Assembly (NCBI GenBank): GCA_013399305.1
Contig: VXAI01000013.1
Location: 3,549,572 to 3,613,571, forward strand
Source of the DNA: Rostratula benghalensis
Taxonomy: Eukaryota > Chordata > Aves > Charadriiformes > Rostratulidae
Direction: 5' to 3'
Length of the DNA stretch: 64,000 nucleotides
Made by a program: the position numbers and the translations under genes. The notes below the pieces were generated by a model. It was not told the origin of the DNA. It saw nothing but the letters and a program-made list of their open reading frames with translations, and did no database searches. Shown here piece by piece: positions 51,515-63,876 of this stretch (the first letter of the stretch is position 1; each line of letters opens with the position of its first letter).

Positions 51515-51900
51515 CTGCGTGTTTCTCATGGCTGACCATTCGAAAGTTTAATTTTGATGTGGTTTAAACTGCTCAGACTTATTAAGATCGAAATAAAATC
51601 AAGAAGCGGGAAGAGCCGATATAGCTCTGAGAGGTACCTACCGAAGTATTTGTTTGCTGTTTTCATACTGCCATCTTGAGTATAAGTATTGAAACTACTC
51701 TGATCACACATCCTTGCGATCATGCCTTTGCTTTCTCCATTAAAATACCATCTTGAGTGCTTGAAAGCGGGGTTTAAAGACTGCCAAATTGAAACAGTTG
51801 CACTTCGTATGCAGGGATGTAAATAAGTAAAAGTAAAGCAGGTCATCTGCAATGACTTTTCAATACTACCACAACATCTCGCTGAGCAAACAGAAACTTG
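51515..51900. promoter_or_regulatory. Candidate conserved non-coding element, CpG-retaining
   Basis: I count ten CpG dinucleotides here in under 400 bp, against about four in a comparable stretch at 44.0-44.4 kb. A minus-strand frame of 126 codons (51906 to 51526) stays open but shows no domain. CpG retention without a CpG island is often seen in constrained elements. There is no transposon signature. An unannotated exon is the alternative, less likely because no splice sites bracket the frame convincingly. Confidence 0.3.
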
Positions 51901-54242
51901 TACCAAACAGCCAGAGGTTTACTTGCCTTATCAGATACATTGGTAAGAAGAAATATTTCCATTTTCAGCAAACCCATGAAATAGACGAATTAATAAATTG
52001 TCTTTTCCAACATGAAGGCATTTTTGTATGTCTCTGAGTTCCAGGAACATGATGGGAGTGTACTACTTTGTAAGCACTGAACATTTATTTCCCCTTATTT
52101 TCATAGTCTCACATTTTTACAGAAGAATCTGGTCTGCCCTTTTTCTGTCACTGGCTTTAGGAAGTAAAGATGAACCTCCTGCTTAGCTTCTATTTGCAAA
52201 GTTAGCTAGTGATTTAGAGACCTATATGACCTGATTCTCAGAGAAAGATTTGAGCCACTTGTTCTCCCATCAGGCTACATTAAGGGCAGCCACAGGCTGC
52301 TGCGTGAGAAGGTTGAGATGCTGTGGCTTCATGAATTATTGGTGATCAGATGAACCTTGCTGCTTAAAACAACCAGTGGAAATGGTTGATCTTGGGCTTA
52401 CAAGGACTCCTTCAGGATAACGTGATAATGGGCAAGTCATTAATAGATGTATATAAAGAGTAACTCTTACAGTTCTTATTTATCAAAGTCCTGTCTGATG
52501 ATGTATCACCTGATATACATCAATCAAGGTCTTCAGAGATAGCCAGCTAGAAAATGTGAGTAAGGCCTATATTCTGTATGGCTGCACTGATTTAACAAAG
52601 CTTCTTGCCATTCCAGAAGGAGTATTCATAAACTGATATTCCCTTGCAGAAAAAAACCCCCAAACCTCACCCTCCACCCCCAAACCTGATAAAGAAATCA
52701 AAATCTTTGATATTCATACAAAAAAGCATCACACTGAATATTTTTTTTTTGTTATAAATAAGGACAATTTACCTATGTTAAGAGTAGGAAAGGTTTCTGT
52801 GCAAGGAAAAGCCACATTTTAAGATTAAAAGATTTCATATGGCAAACTCCCCATTTTTTTTTTCAATCAAATATAATGTCAGCTTTTAGAGAATGAATGT
52901 AATTTTTGTGGTCATTCTGATTTTGCAATACGAGAATAAATAAGCAGACACTATTTCTTAATCAATCGTTCCTTTTCTTTGTTTAAGTGATGTGTGTAAT
53001 GACCATGTGGAACTCAAATTATATTTCTCCTACCTATTTTACTTGTGATAGTGCTTAAGACAGGCACAAAATTATAATTAGACTTTACACATATTATCAG
53101 ACAATACTCTTGACTGAGTGGGCAGGAGAGGCAGATGGGTTATGTACTTATGATATTACTTATCACCGCAAAGCAAAAAAAAAAGAAAAAAAAAAAGAAA
53201 AAAGAAATTAAAGATGCATAGCAGAGTGGGTTGCATTTAAAAAGCTTTCAAAAGAAGTTAACAGGCATTGTACTAAAAACATGTGATGCCAGGTTTCTGG
53301 GGATGGGTCAAACTTAGGCATATTTAATTATACCTCAGAATCTGTGGCACACCTTGAAATGCACTTGTCATTAATTCCTTCTTTTCAAACTTACTTGTCT
53401 TTTTTTTTCATTAAATGTCTACTTGAAAGCAAACCTACTTTCTCAAGTGTATATATTTAGATAAGAGGCCTTGCATCCTCATATGCTAACTGAAACACGT
53501 AATGAATTAGTAAAATAGTCAACTGTAACTTTTAGGAAATGAGTATTTGCCCAACAAGTTTGCCTTTGAAGCGCACTGCATCTGGAATCCATTATTCTTT
53601 TCAGTGGAGAGGTGATTCCTTTGAAAGAGTAAACACTGCTACTCTGAACATGGTGTGGTCCAAAAAGCACCATGTCAGTCCTTGGCTGTGTTTTGAACCG
53701 GACACAGATGGACACAATCATGGGGAAGCTGGTTATTTTTCATGTAGCTTGGGAGAAACTAGGAAGGCAGGAGGTGACCCAATGCTGGAGAAGTGGATGC
53801 TATCATAAAACTGTTTTAGTTCATGTAGTCTCACTTTTATACTCTAAACCAACAAAAGAAGTGTTTTGTCCAGTTTTAAAAATCATAATAATTATAGCAT
53901 AGAATATAAACAAATACTATATAATAATGCTTATGCAACTGCAGAATTACTGTCATTAATTCTCTTAATTAACAATAACCATGTCTAAACAATGACTTTT
54001 TATGTAAATGTTTTGGTTTACTACAAAAATTCCTCTTAAAGAGTTGTGTATTTATGATATTATGGAAAAGACCTCACATTCAACTTAGATGCCTAGATCA
54101 AATGAAAGTTTCCAAGAACTACACTTTCATTGTTCCTGCTGCAAGCTGAAGAACTATAAGTATTTCGTCACCTTTTTTAAAGGTTTATGTAAAGTAAATC
54201 ATTAGACATTCAAAACTTTTCAAAATGAGTCTGTATTTGCAG
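51901..54242. other. Non-coding stretch
   Basis: No gene was recognised. It holds an AC-rich patch with two CCCCCAAACCT words at 52660-52690 and an A-rich simple repeat at 53175-53207. Frames overlapping on both strands at 53479-53902 have no domain. Confidence 0.5.
53175..53207. repeat. A-rich simple repeat
   Basis: Runs of A broken only by single G bases. It could be an old poly-A tail, but no retrocopy was recognised to its left. Confidence 0.85.
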
Positions 54243-54917
54243 AGATTATAACTCTGTCTGAGAAGGAGTTGGGAGTATTGGTGGATGAAGAGCTGGACAT
54301 GAGTAAGCAATGTATGCTCACAGCCCAGAAGGTCACCTGTATCCTGGGCTGCATCAAAAGGAGTGGAGCCAGCAGGTCAAGGGAAGTGATTCTGTCCCTC
54401 TGCTCTGGTGAGACCTCACCTGGAGTACTGTGTCCAGCTCTGGAGCCCTTGGGACAGGAAAGACATGGATCTGCTGCAGTGGGTCCATAGGAGAGCCACG
54501 GAGATGATCAGAGGACTGGAGCACCTCTGCTATGAGGACAGGTTGCCAGAGTTGGGGCTGTTTAGCCTGGAGAAAAAGAAGGCTCTGGGGGGACACATTA
54601 TTGCAGTCTTTTGGTACTTAAGAAAGATGGGGATAAAGTTTTTAACAGGGCCTGTTGTAATAGGACAAGGGGAAATGGCTTTAAATTAAAAGAGGGTAGA
54701 TTTAGACTAGATATAAGGCAGATTTTTTTTGCAGTGAGGGTGGCGAAACAAGAAAAGGTTGCTCAGAGAGGTGGTAGATGCCTCATCCCTGGAAACAGTC
54801 AAGGTCAGGTTGGAGGGGCTCTGAGCAGCCTGATCTAGTGAAAGATGTCCCTGCCCATAGTAGGTGGGTTGGACTAGATGACCTTTAAAGGCCTCTGCTA
54901 ACCCAACTCTGTGATAA
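54243..54917 (+). mobile_element. CR1 LINE fragment, longest in window
   Basis: This plus-strand CR1 covers the end of pol and the 3' UTR. Three overlapping broken frames carry the protein landmarks in order: LGVLVDEELDMSKQ at the 5' end, [20 protein letters not shown] with [19 protein letters not shown] and [18 protein letters not shown] in the middle, then [19 protein letters not shown] at the 3' end. Frame changes between them show it is dead. The 3' end has decayed to CCCAACTCTGTGATAAC. The catalytic RT motif lies upstream and is absent (5' truncation). Confidence 0.95.
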
Positions 54918-55339
54918 CCCTCATTCTTTCCTTTTGTGTCTTTTGTTTACTTCTGCCTTCGGCTGCCACTGACAATTACTGTCTTAGTGCTTATCTGGAA
55001 TCTATACCTACATTTTCACATTTAGATTGCAATTTTGGGGAGCAGGAACCATCTTTTTGTTCTGTCTTTATACATTGCCTAATGCAAAGCTGGTCACATG
55101 CTTCTGCTCTATACTTAAGTATATCACCACTCTTGCACAACTAAGGAAAAAAATATTTCTCAGTTCACCTAAGACAAAAACAAAGGAAAAATCCTTCAAA
55201 TATTAAAATAATTACATCGAGAATATTGAAGAAACTATTTTTACAGTCTCACACAGACTCTATGTTGGAGCTCCAATATAGTAAAAAGGACAGCACTCAA
55301 ACACAGATAGTGTCCCATTATAGGTTTCCACTTTGAGAA
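54918..55339. other. Short interval between two CR1 copies
   Basis: Unique-looking AT-rich sequence. No gene or repeat was recognised. Confidence 0.5.
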
Positions 55340-55690
55340 AACAAAGCCATGATGGATAGAGTCCAAAGAAGAATGAGATTTAGAAACTGAACACGAAGGA
55401 ATTCATATAGTTAAATCTAAGGAAGAAATGTCTAATGAAGTAGATATGATAATAATCTTCCACTGTGTAAAGAGCTTTTAGTAGAGAAGATGACAGGAAC
55501 AATAAGGAACTAATTTCCTTGTACTGAGGTTGGGACAACTGTCTAATTGGGACAATAAAGCACTGGAACCTAAGAACACTATGAAGTCCCCCCTGGTGTG
55601 ACTCAGACAAACCACCCAGGCAGCTGACAGGTATTTGACTCTCCTCAGTTTAGCGTCTGGCCAAAGGGATCCCTTCTAACCCTCTACCTT
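55340..55690 (+). mobile_element. Old CR1-like fragment
   Basis: Ordered blocks GATGGATAGAGTCCAAAGAA, TAATCTTCCACTGTGTAAAG, GAGAAGATGACAGGAACAAT, GCACTGGAACCTAAGA and GGGATCCCTTCTAACCCT follow the order of an ancient CR1 C-terminal region and 3' UTR ('agagtccaaagaagagcaa...gtcttccaatatgtaaag...agacgggaacaa...cactggaacaggttgcc...gaggtcccttccagccct'). Divergence is much greater than in the neighbouring copy at 54243. There is no coding capacity. Confidence 0.6.
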
Positions 55691-58600
55691 TATGCAACTC
55701 TCTAGTGCCTAGGAGATGACATACTAAACTCCTAATCATTTTTGGCCATTTGATTTACTATTCAGCAATTGAAATTTGCACAAAATAATAAATTGCCCAA
55801 ATATATGAGAAACCTTGGAGGAAAGGGAAGAAATGCAATTCAAGAAGAAACCTGAAGATGTACATTTAATATTCTATACATTTCCAGCACCTCCTGCAGA
55901 TTCAAACCAAGATATCAAGGTCGAATTAGTGAACCATTGGGAGGAGTGGGTAATCTACAGTGGAAATAGTGGCAACTTTCCAACCTGCTGAGAGCTGTTA
56001 AGTAACAGGTTCCAACCAACTTTCAAGAAAACATCCAGGCTGTAGAGGACTACACCAAGACCTAGATTCCTGCTGACATACATGGACTCCTAAGTGGCCC
56101 AACAAAATTGCTAGAGATCCTTTTATAGTATTCTACCCCTGTGGAAAGACTAAGGTCATGAAGTTTTGGAAAGGGGAATCACATTAGTATGCATTCCAAC
56201 TCAGCATGCTATTGGGAATTTATTCAGCACAGATCTGAAATGTTCTGAATTACTTTGCTCAGTACTATACATTTCAAAGAGCAAAAAAACAGTATCACAG
56301 GAGACCAAAGAAAAAGGAAGATAGAGCTACCAAAAATCAAAACACTAAGCAACAGTAATTGTGCATCCAAATCCTCTTCAAACACAAAGGGCAAGAGGAT
56401 AATTCTGTATAGGCCACCAGTGGATAGGCACCCATAGAAAAAAACTTTGATAAAAGTTCAAGCCATAACTCTGTAGGAAATTATGGAAGAGTCAGTAGTG
56501 AAAATACAGGTTGCCTTGCCTTGAGACTGCATTATCTGCACTTCATTTACATATTTTCAACTTTATTTTTTGGTATGGAAATTTTATATAGATAAGGGGA
56601 AATGAGAAAGAAAAATGATTTAAGAAAGTATCTGTCTAATTAGATTATGTGCAACCCTAGTATAAACTTTTCTGGGAAGGTAGTTTAATTACAAGTAGTT
56701 TACTCTCTTTCCAAATATTCTGAGAAATAAGCCTACTGACACATTTGATTAAAGAGTAATGGTTGTGGAATACGTCATAGGACAGGAGCTGTTAAAAACA
56801 CGAACTCTCTTATAATGAAGTCTCAGTTGATGTTGAAAAGACATTTGATTTTTTTTTTTTTTTTAATCTTGGGAAAATTCAGCAACACTATTTGGATTTT
56901 GAAAGGGAATCAGGGCTCAGCACAGTACTGTACTGTGGTGCAGAGCCCACTTGATGGTGGTGTTGTGCAGCTCCCCTGGAAGCGTGGCTGCCGAGAGGCT
57001 GCACCAGCTCTCACTCCTGCAGCCAGGACAACCATCTCGAATGCAGCTTGCCTCAGGACTCCTGCTCAGGGCTACTGTTGCCCACTGACTAATGTATTGA
57101 TCAACCCATATGCTACAGACCTCCTTGGAACCAAAAATAAGTTAGGCTCAGTTTGAAGTCATTTAAACAAATCCATACCTAGCATGAGTAAGGCACCTCT
57201 GCAGTATCTTCCAATTTTCTAAAGTGAACTAAGATTTTCAGGTTCCCCACAAAACAGTTCAAACTAAAAAAGCAGCTGTGGGGTGATCCTATTACCTATC
57301 TCTCTTTGTGTTGCCACAGGTTTGTGATCTCTAAGCCTAACTTCTCTCTTCCTCTGGTTGATGTTCATTTAAGTGTTGGACAGGTTGCTGCTGGGATGAG
57401 GACAGCAACTTGGCAGATTGAGAAGTCATTGCAGCCTCAGCACTAATGTCTGAGTGGGGTAAATCAGCCAGGACTAAACATGCTATTGCAACTAACACGT
57501 CTAAGGTAACTTGAATTAGTGTAATATGAGCTTGGTTGCTTTCCCTTTGCACTGGGACATTGACATACCCTCAGCCTCTTGTACCCCTACCCTCACCCCC
57601 TTCCCGTCACAAAATCACTACTGTTTTTCACAGTGGGTAGTAGACAGTTGTGACGCTAGAAGGGCTGGTTTAGGTGGCCCTGGATATCGCATCAACAGCT
57701 GTGTGCTGACTATCATTTTAAGTGGGAAATGTTCCTCACACAATCCTTAGCTTCAAACATGGACATGGCTTCAAACTAGGACAACCGCCTGGGGGCTGGG
57801 TGTTTCAGGTGTCATAGTGCACTGGTAGCTGATGCTTAAAAATACACAATTCCTGTATTTCGAGAGCTGCAGGTCCCATAAAATCTCACTGCAAAATGCT
57901 TCGTTGCTGTGTGTCTGCTGTGCCAGCTGACAAGTTTCATTACCTTTCTAAGTCACCCCTACTTTTCCCACGGCTTTTATTCACATTGGGGGATGAATAA
58001 GGTGAGAAAAGATTTAAAGTAGAACACACAGTTACCCAGCCAGCTCTGGTGCCTTGGATAAATGCCTATTAGATGTTCTTATTTTGTAAGCCCAGTCTGC
58101 ACATGCACAGAGCAAGTATCACAGGGGTGTCTGTACGTCTATGGATGCCCTATCTTCCACTGAACAGATCTCTACCTCCTCCTGGTGGATCTAATGCTAG
58201 ATCTTGTCTGCTTCTGCTGTCTTTGTACTGAGTGTAACAATGGTTTAAGCCAATTTAGCTGCCAAAATAAGAAGTTCTACCCTTGTTCATTGCTGTGCAT
58301 TTGAGTGAAACCTGACAAGCAAAATGGGGCTCTGAGCTTAAGCACTGTGTGTAGGTGAACTGCAGTTCAGTAGTTTGATGAAAAGGCTATTTGATATTCT
58401 GTTCTGGTGCATGCAGAAGCCTTTTCCATATCCTCACAGAGGACTTCTCTATTTGTGCCTTTTTCAATAAGATGGCCTGAGAAATCAGAGCAATGCTCAA
58501 GTTAAAGTGTTTGGGAACATGGAAACGTTTCAGTGGAAACCTTTCTAGATGAATCTACCACGGAAATGTGTTAAGAGAGGGGCATTTGGCCATCAGGCAG

Positions 58601-60329
58601 GGACAGGGGCTGATGCTTAACAGAAAGTGTCCTTAGGCAGACACCTAACTGTGGTCCTGCCTTCAACATTAACTGCCAACCTTCCAGCACCCAAGTCAGC
58701 CCAAGAGTTTTAACTGTACCTAATGCACTGATCACTTCACTGAAGCATCTTATAACACATATAGTCTTGCTCTCTGTCTTAAGTTGGAGAACTGTGGTGA
58801 GAGGGTATAGGAAGTCATATTTAGCAGGAAGAGGACGAGTCTCAAGCTTTACAGCTGAAGTCTTATAGAAACTGGGAACAAAAACTATTAACAGAATATC
58901 ATATTGCTAAAGATACTATTTAGAATCAAAATGTGTTATTAAGTTCTTTGCAACACGTACATTGAACTCTGCCTGCCACCAGTAGATTGGTTTTGCAGTT
59001 GTAGAAAGGAGGAGCATTACCTACAATTACAGTGACCAACAGAAACAGCACCCAAAGACTTTTGAGTCTCAGGCTTACATGGACTGTGGACTAGTTCATT
59101 GCTGTCTGGTGGCAGATTGATCTCAAGGTAGTTTACCTTGATCTGTAAGCACAATTAGTAAATCAAACAGGAAAGCAATTATCTAAATATGGAATTTAGT
59201 GAACATCCTCATCCAATGTTTATTGGATTGGACTATAAATCTAGAAATCACTTTCAATGCTGCTGAAGTTACTCTTACCCTGCATAAATCATGGCATTTC
59301 ACTGCTGATGTAGGCACTGAACGATTTTTTATTTAAAAAAAATTAAAAAAATATTTTCCATCCTTAAGGATCACTAAGCAAGAATTGAAATGAAACAGGT
59401 ATGAATGTTTGCTAGGTTTCTGTGTTCAACAACAGTTTTCAATATGCTCATGTATTTATGAAAAAAAATGAATGACATGAAGTATGCTTCTTGGCGTTTA
59501 GGTGGGAAGATGAATGAACAAAGTAAATGATGAAACTGTTGTTAATGACTTATGAGTGGAGCCTTTGACCAATCAAATCTGATCTGGCTGCTATACGGAT
59601 TTGTGCCAGCCATATTGGTCATTATGAAAATTAGATTAGGAGGCTGACCCCATAGGAACCTCCATATTTTCCAAATGTTCTAATGTCCCAAAATCAAAAT
59701 AATTTTTTCAGAATAATAAATTAATATTAATTGTTAGTGAAAAAAATGGAAGAATTTAAATTTTGCTTTAGCAACTTCTCAAGTCATACGTACTACATAA
59801 ATGAGTCTCAGAAAAAAAGGTTATTGAATTACTTCACCAATTGTTCAGTTGCTAACGAGAGGTGCAGACCTGAGCAGGTCTGACTACTCTCTTCTACAAT
59901 TAACATCTAATTATAGATGAGGCCTAGACTAATGTTGCCAGACTAAAGCTTAATCCAGATAAAATTGAGAAAATGTGAGATTGTGACAAGCCAGTGGAAA
60001 ATTTTGAAGGAATTTTTATGTTGATATGCAATTGCAATACATTATTAGGATTTGTAGTCTGGCAATATTGTTGGACATTTGGCCATTTTTAAATGGTCTT
60101 ATGGCAAAAGATCACACAAAGGTTTCTTTCTAACTTCATGGGATGGGTACTTTTGGACTAAATTATGTTTGTAATATTTTATAATTAAAGCAAACCTAAG
60201 AAATACTGTAGGCTGTTTAGTCAGAAACTGTGATTTACTAAACTGGATCCTTTGTTTGATGGAGCATTTAAATTGCCTTAAACATTTTCCCATACCAAAA
60301 GCTGCCCTTGTGAGGTAGAGCTAGCACCA
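55691..60329. other. Non-coding stretch
   Basis: No gene was recognised. A T16 run lies at 56849-56864. A short foldback TCAAGGTA-GTT-TACCTTGA occurs near 59122-59140. The 113-codon frame at 56815-57156 starts in the T-run region and has no domain. Confidence 0.5.
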
Positions 60330-60560
60330 GATTTGTTTGTGGGTCGGACTTTTAACCTCTTTCTGCCCCAGCCAAACACAGAGTTTATACGCCCCATCAG
60401 TTTTAATCTGGAATTCCTACAGTCGCATGTGTTGTATAGTAGGTCTGTATTGTAAAACACAACTCTTGCGAATGGTACGGTTTACACTTTCAATCTTAAA
60501 CTGCAGCCAGTTAAATTTTCACACATCGTCAAAAGAAGCCACCACAATGGAAATAAATTC
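60330..60560. promoter_or_regulatory. Candidate conserved non-coding element
   Basis: Six CpGs lie in about 230 bp of otherwise AT-rich, CpG-poor DNA, with no repeat signature. A short 81-codon frame crosses it without a domain. I infer possible constraint only; alignment to other birds is needed. Confidence 0.22.
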
Positions 60561-62439
60561 CCAGCAGCAACACCCTATATAGCTGCCAGAACTTTTGCTG
60601 CTATAAACACAAATAAACTTCTACAGTAGATCCTTTAATTTACTGGAGTCCAATATCTAATTCTAGCAGCAGCCATTAGGAGATATTTCAAGGCTCTAAG
60701 AAGCCCTTAGTCCATGTGAATTACTGCAGAGAAAGAAAGTAAACTTCCAGCCCAAATTCTTTCAGAGACTTTCCCTCAGAGAACGCTTTATTGTCCACAA
60801 GGCAGTCAGGAAACCACACAATCAAACTAAAAACCACAGAGCAACCATGGCAGGCAAAAAGAGAACACACTCTTTCTAACCCTCCTTCCCCTTTCTTTTA
60901 TATTCTACCCCCAAACTGGTAGGAGACACCAGCTGGAGCTTATTAACTGCCTACTAATTGAGTGCTCTTATCCACTATGCTGCCCAGAGAGGAAGTTTCT
61001 TTTTAATTTTTTTTTTTAAGTCCTAAAGTTTTTTAGCTTTTCTATTATTCTATTACCTGAATTTGATAAAAATTACTTCTTAGTCTCATGCTAATGAGCC
61101 CTGAGTTCTTTCCCCTCACATCACTAAACTTTTTTCAGGCTTGACTTGTTCTCACCTGACCCTCTCTCTACCTTTCCTTCGAACTCCTCCCTCCCCAGGG
61201 CTTCGGAATAAAGACAGAAAATAAGTAATTAATAATAAAAACCCTACAGATCAGTTAATTAAGTGCCGAGTTTTACAGCTACCTGTGAGGAAAGTGTCAT
61301 GTGTCTTACAAGGGTTTGTATCTGCACAGAAATATTTGCAACATCAACCACATTGGTGATATTGTCACTTGCTGAAAACAAACTGAAGCAGTTTTTCTTT
61401 AACGTAATATAGTTGTGTATAGAATCATTAATTACCGTATACTTCAAAATAAGTAGTTTTGATTAAAAAAAATAAAAAACCCTGAAAAAAAAAGTAAAGC
61501 ATTCTCAATTTATTGGCATAGTTTGTGTTCATTATCTAGCTATGTAAATGTACCTAAATGTAAGCATATAAGTAAAGAGGCAGGAGTGCTTCTGTCCTTA
61601 TGCTATAAAGTTTCTCACTTTAGCTCTACTGCTATAAAATAGACTGAAATACTTCTTAGGAAAGTAAACTTACAAATGTATGAATATTATCTAAGTTTAC
61701 AATGAATGTAGTTTAAAATCAGAATAATCAAATGCACTAACCACAGCCACCAAGATTATGTAGTATGTAAAAGGTTTCTTTCACGTTTTATGTTTTTTCA
61801 TGCCACTGCCCCTGGTTTACCCTCTACCAGTCTCCTCAATGAGTTTCTCCAGCTCTCCTTTGCTTTCTGCTATATTGGATTTTTCTCCCTTGCCCCCATC
61901 TCAGGCTGAAAAGCAGTTTCAGAAAAATGGGATGTTTTGCCCCAGGTTAGAGCTGCAGCTTTCATCTGCAGAAACAGAAATCCCTGAAAATTACTCTGCC
62001 AGGAAACTTAAGACATTATCAGTGCTGCTTTTTCATGTCCCCCAGATGTATAACTTACTGGTGGCTGTTTACTCCAGCTACTGACGGGAGATTGCCCTCA
62101 CCAGGGGTGAGGAAGGGCATGTAACAGTTACTATTCATCTAACTTTGCTGATTGGTTTAAATTTGGCCAAGAAACAGCTATTTACACTACCTGCAATGTT
62201 TTGTGGATTAAATAAAACCACTTTAAATGGTCTGGCAGCTGTGATGAACTAATCAACCAAATGACATCGTGACAGGCTTGTGACCCTTCCTTCAATCAGC
62301 AGTTGGCCGCCTGGTTTTGTTTGTCAGGCTTCTTAGCAGTGGCAGCTGCAGTTTCCCTGTCCCCAGCCTCACCTGACTTTTAAACCACCTTGTGGCAACC
62401 ATTTCCTTGGTTTCTTCACATCTCCCACTTGCTTTACTT
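60561..62439. other. Non-coding stretch, nothing recognised
   Basis: Mostly AT-rich. A TG-CCCTCACC / GGTGAGG-AAGGGCA imperfect foldback occurs near 62094-62119. A 94-codon frame at 61800-62084 has no domain. Confidence 0.5.
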
Positions 62440-62740
62440 GGGATGTGCAGAGCTCCTTGCTGCCCCTGAGAGCGAAGCTGTGCCCCCCAACAAGATGGCT
62501 GCCACTCTGTGGTGCAGTGAGGTGGGTGGCGCCACTACACCACAAAATGATAGCCAGCTTGTGAGAGCATGCAGCTTGTTCCCCATCCAAAACAGAGGTG
62601 GTGGCAGCTGGCTTTGCTTGTGGCAATCTCTGGACCAGAGTAAGAAGGAGGCATGGAGAGGAAAAGGCAAGACTCCCCTGATTTCAGCTTCCTCCAGAGA
62701 TACTGAGTGCAGATTGAGTGCTGCCATTTTGTGAAAAGAA
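62440..62740. promoter_or_regulatory. GC-richer block with opposed YY1-like motifs
   Basis: This block is visibly richer in GC than its surroundings. It contains AAGATGGCTGCC (62492-62503, plus) and GCTGCCATTTT (62720-62730, equal to AAAATGGCAGC on minus), both close to the YY1 core AANATGGCNGC. Several open frames of 69-123 codons overlap on both strands, a by-product of the composition. It could be a decayed promoter, a repeat remnant or chance. Confidence 0.25.
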
Positions 62741-63876
62741 GCAAGTGTGTGATGGAGGCCTTTCAAGGAGAGAAATGGAATCAGGTCTTGAGAGCTGCAA
62801 CGCATCCCCTCATGCTATCAGCCTCTGAGAGAAGCGTTGGTTGTTGTTGCCCCATAAATGTTTTACCAGGCAGTTAGCTTAATAAGAAGTAAATAGCAGT
62901 AGTAGTAAGACAAGCTTTTTTTCTCTGCAGACCTCTAGCCAGGAAACAGTAATTTTGTTAATGAGAACCCTCTCACAGCATCTTTACCTTTGTTACGATA
63001 CATTGGTTTATTGTAATGTACCTGAGGATAGACTGTGCTTTAAATTAGCCTGAAAAATCAAAGCCTGAGTGTACGCCATGACGCAGTTGCTAAAGGGGTA
63101 ATTCAGCTCTGTGTGGGTGCCCTGTGGGGGGCCAGTCCTGCACCACCCTTTCTGAAGGCTGTTTGAAGTGGTGCTTTAGGTTTACTTTTGAAACACAAAA
63201 AGATAGATTTCAAAAAGTATTTTGCGATGGTTTTATTACCAATGGAAAAAAACCCAATATTTCCACAAGGAAGTCTTACTGCAGATTTCATGAGGAAGTA
63301 GAGACAGGTCAACTGCAAGTGCTTCTGAAAATCCTATAGTAAATATTTTGATATCTGTTGTTTGTCCTGAGCTACACTGTTAAGGTAATGCTCACACAGG
63401 GCTGCTGTTTCTGTAACAATAGCAGGAAATAGTGGGAGCATCTGAACTATGATGGTGCTGTGGTAAGGCATGGGGTATTGTTGCCATGAGCCTCAGATTT
63501 GTCAGCCAGAATTGGGGCTGGGGGAAGTTCTGGTATCCAGTTACACACAATGAAATGCAGTGCTCCCTGTCAGAAAGCCTGGAGAAGCAGGATTTCCTTT
63601 GGATACCTGTAACAGCTGGATGTTTTTTGCCTGAATTACCCTGGCATGTAGAAAAAGTTACTGAATATTTATGAACAGGTAAGTCACATGTATCCAGTAC
63701 AGACACACCAGACCTTCTGGGTATGTACTTGTTCTGTGCCTGTGCAGATTGTCTCAGCACTGTTAACAGGGAGACTCCATTAGTTCATTGCTGACTCATG
63801 TGTCAGAAAGAAATTCTGCATCCATTTCTCAACAGATGTGGATGAGATTTCTTTATGCTGTAGGGAGACTTGATGG
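62741..63876. other. Non-coding stretch, nothing recognised
   Basis: No repeat or gene was recognised. A 122-codon minus-strand frame (63760 to 63392) is domain-free and overlaps a plus-strand frame; judged spurious. Confidence 0.45.
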
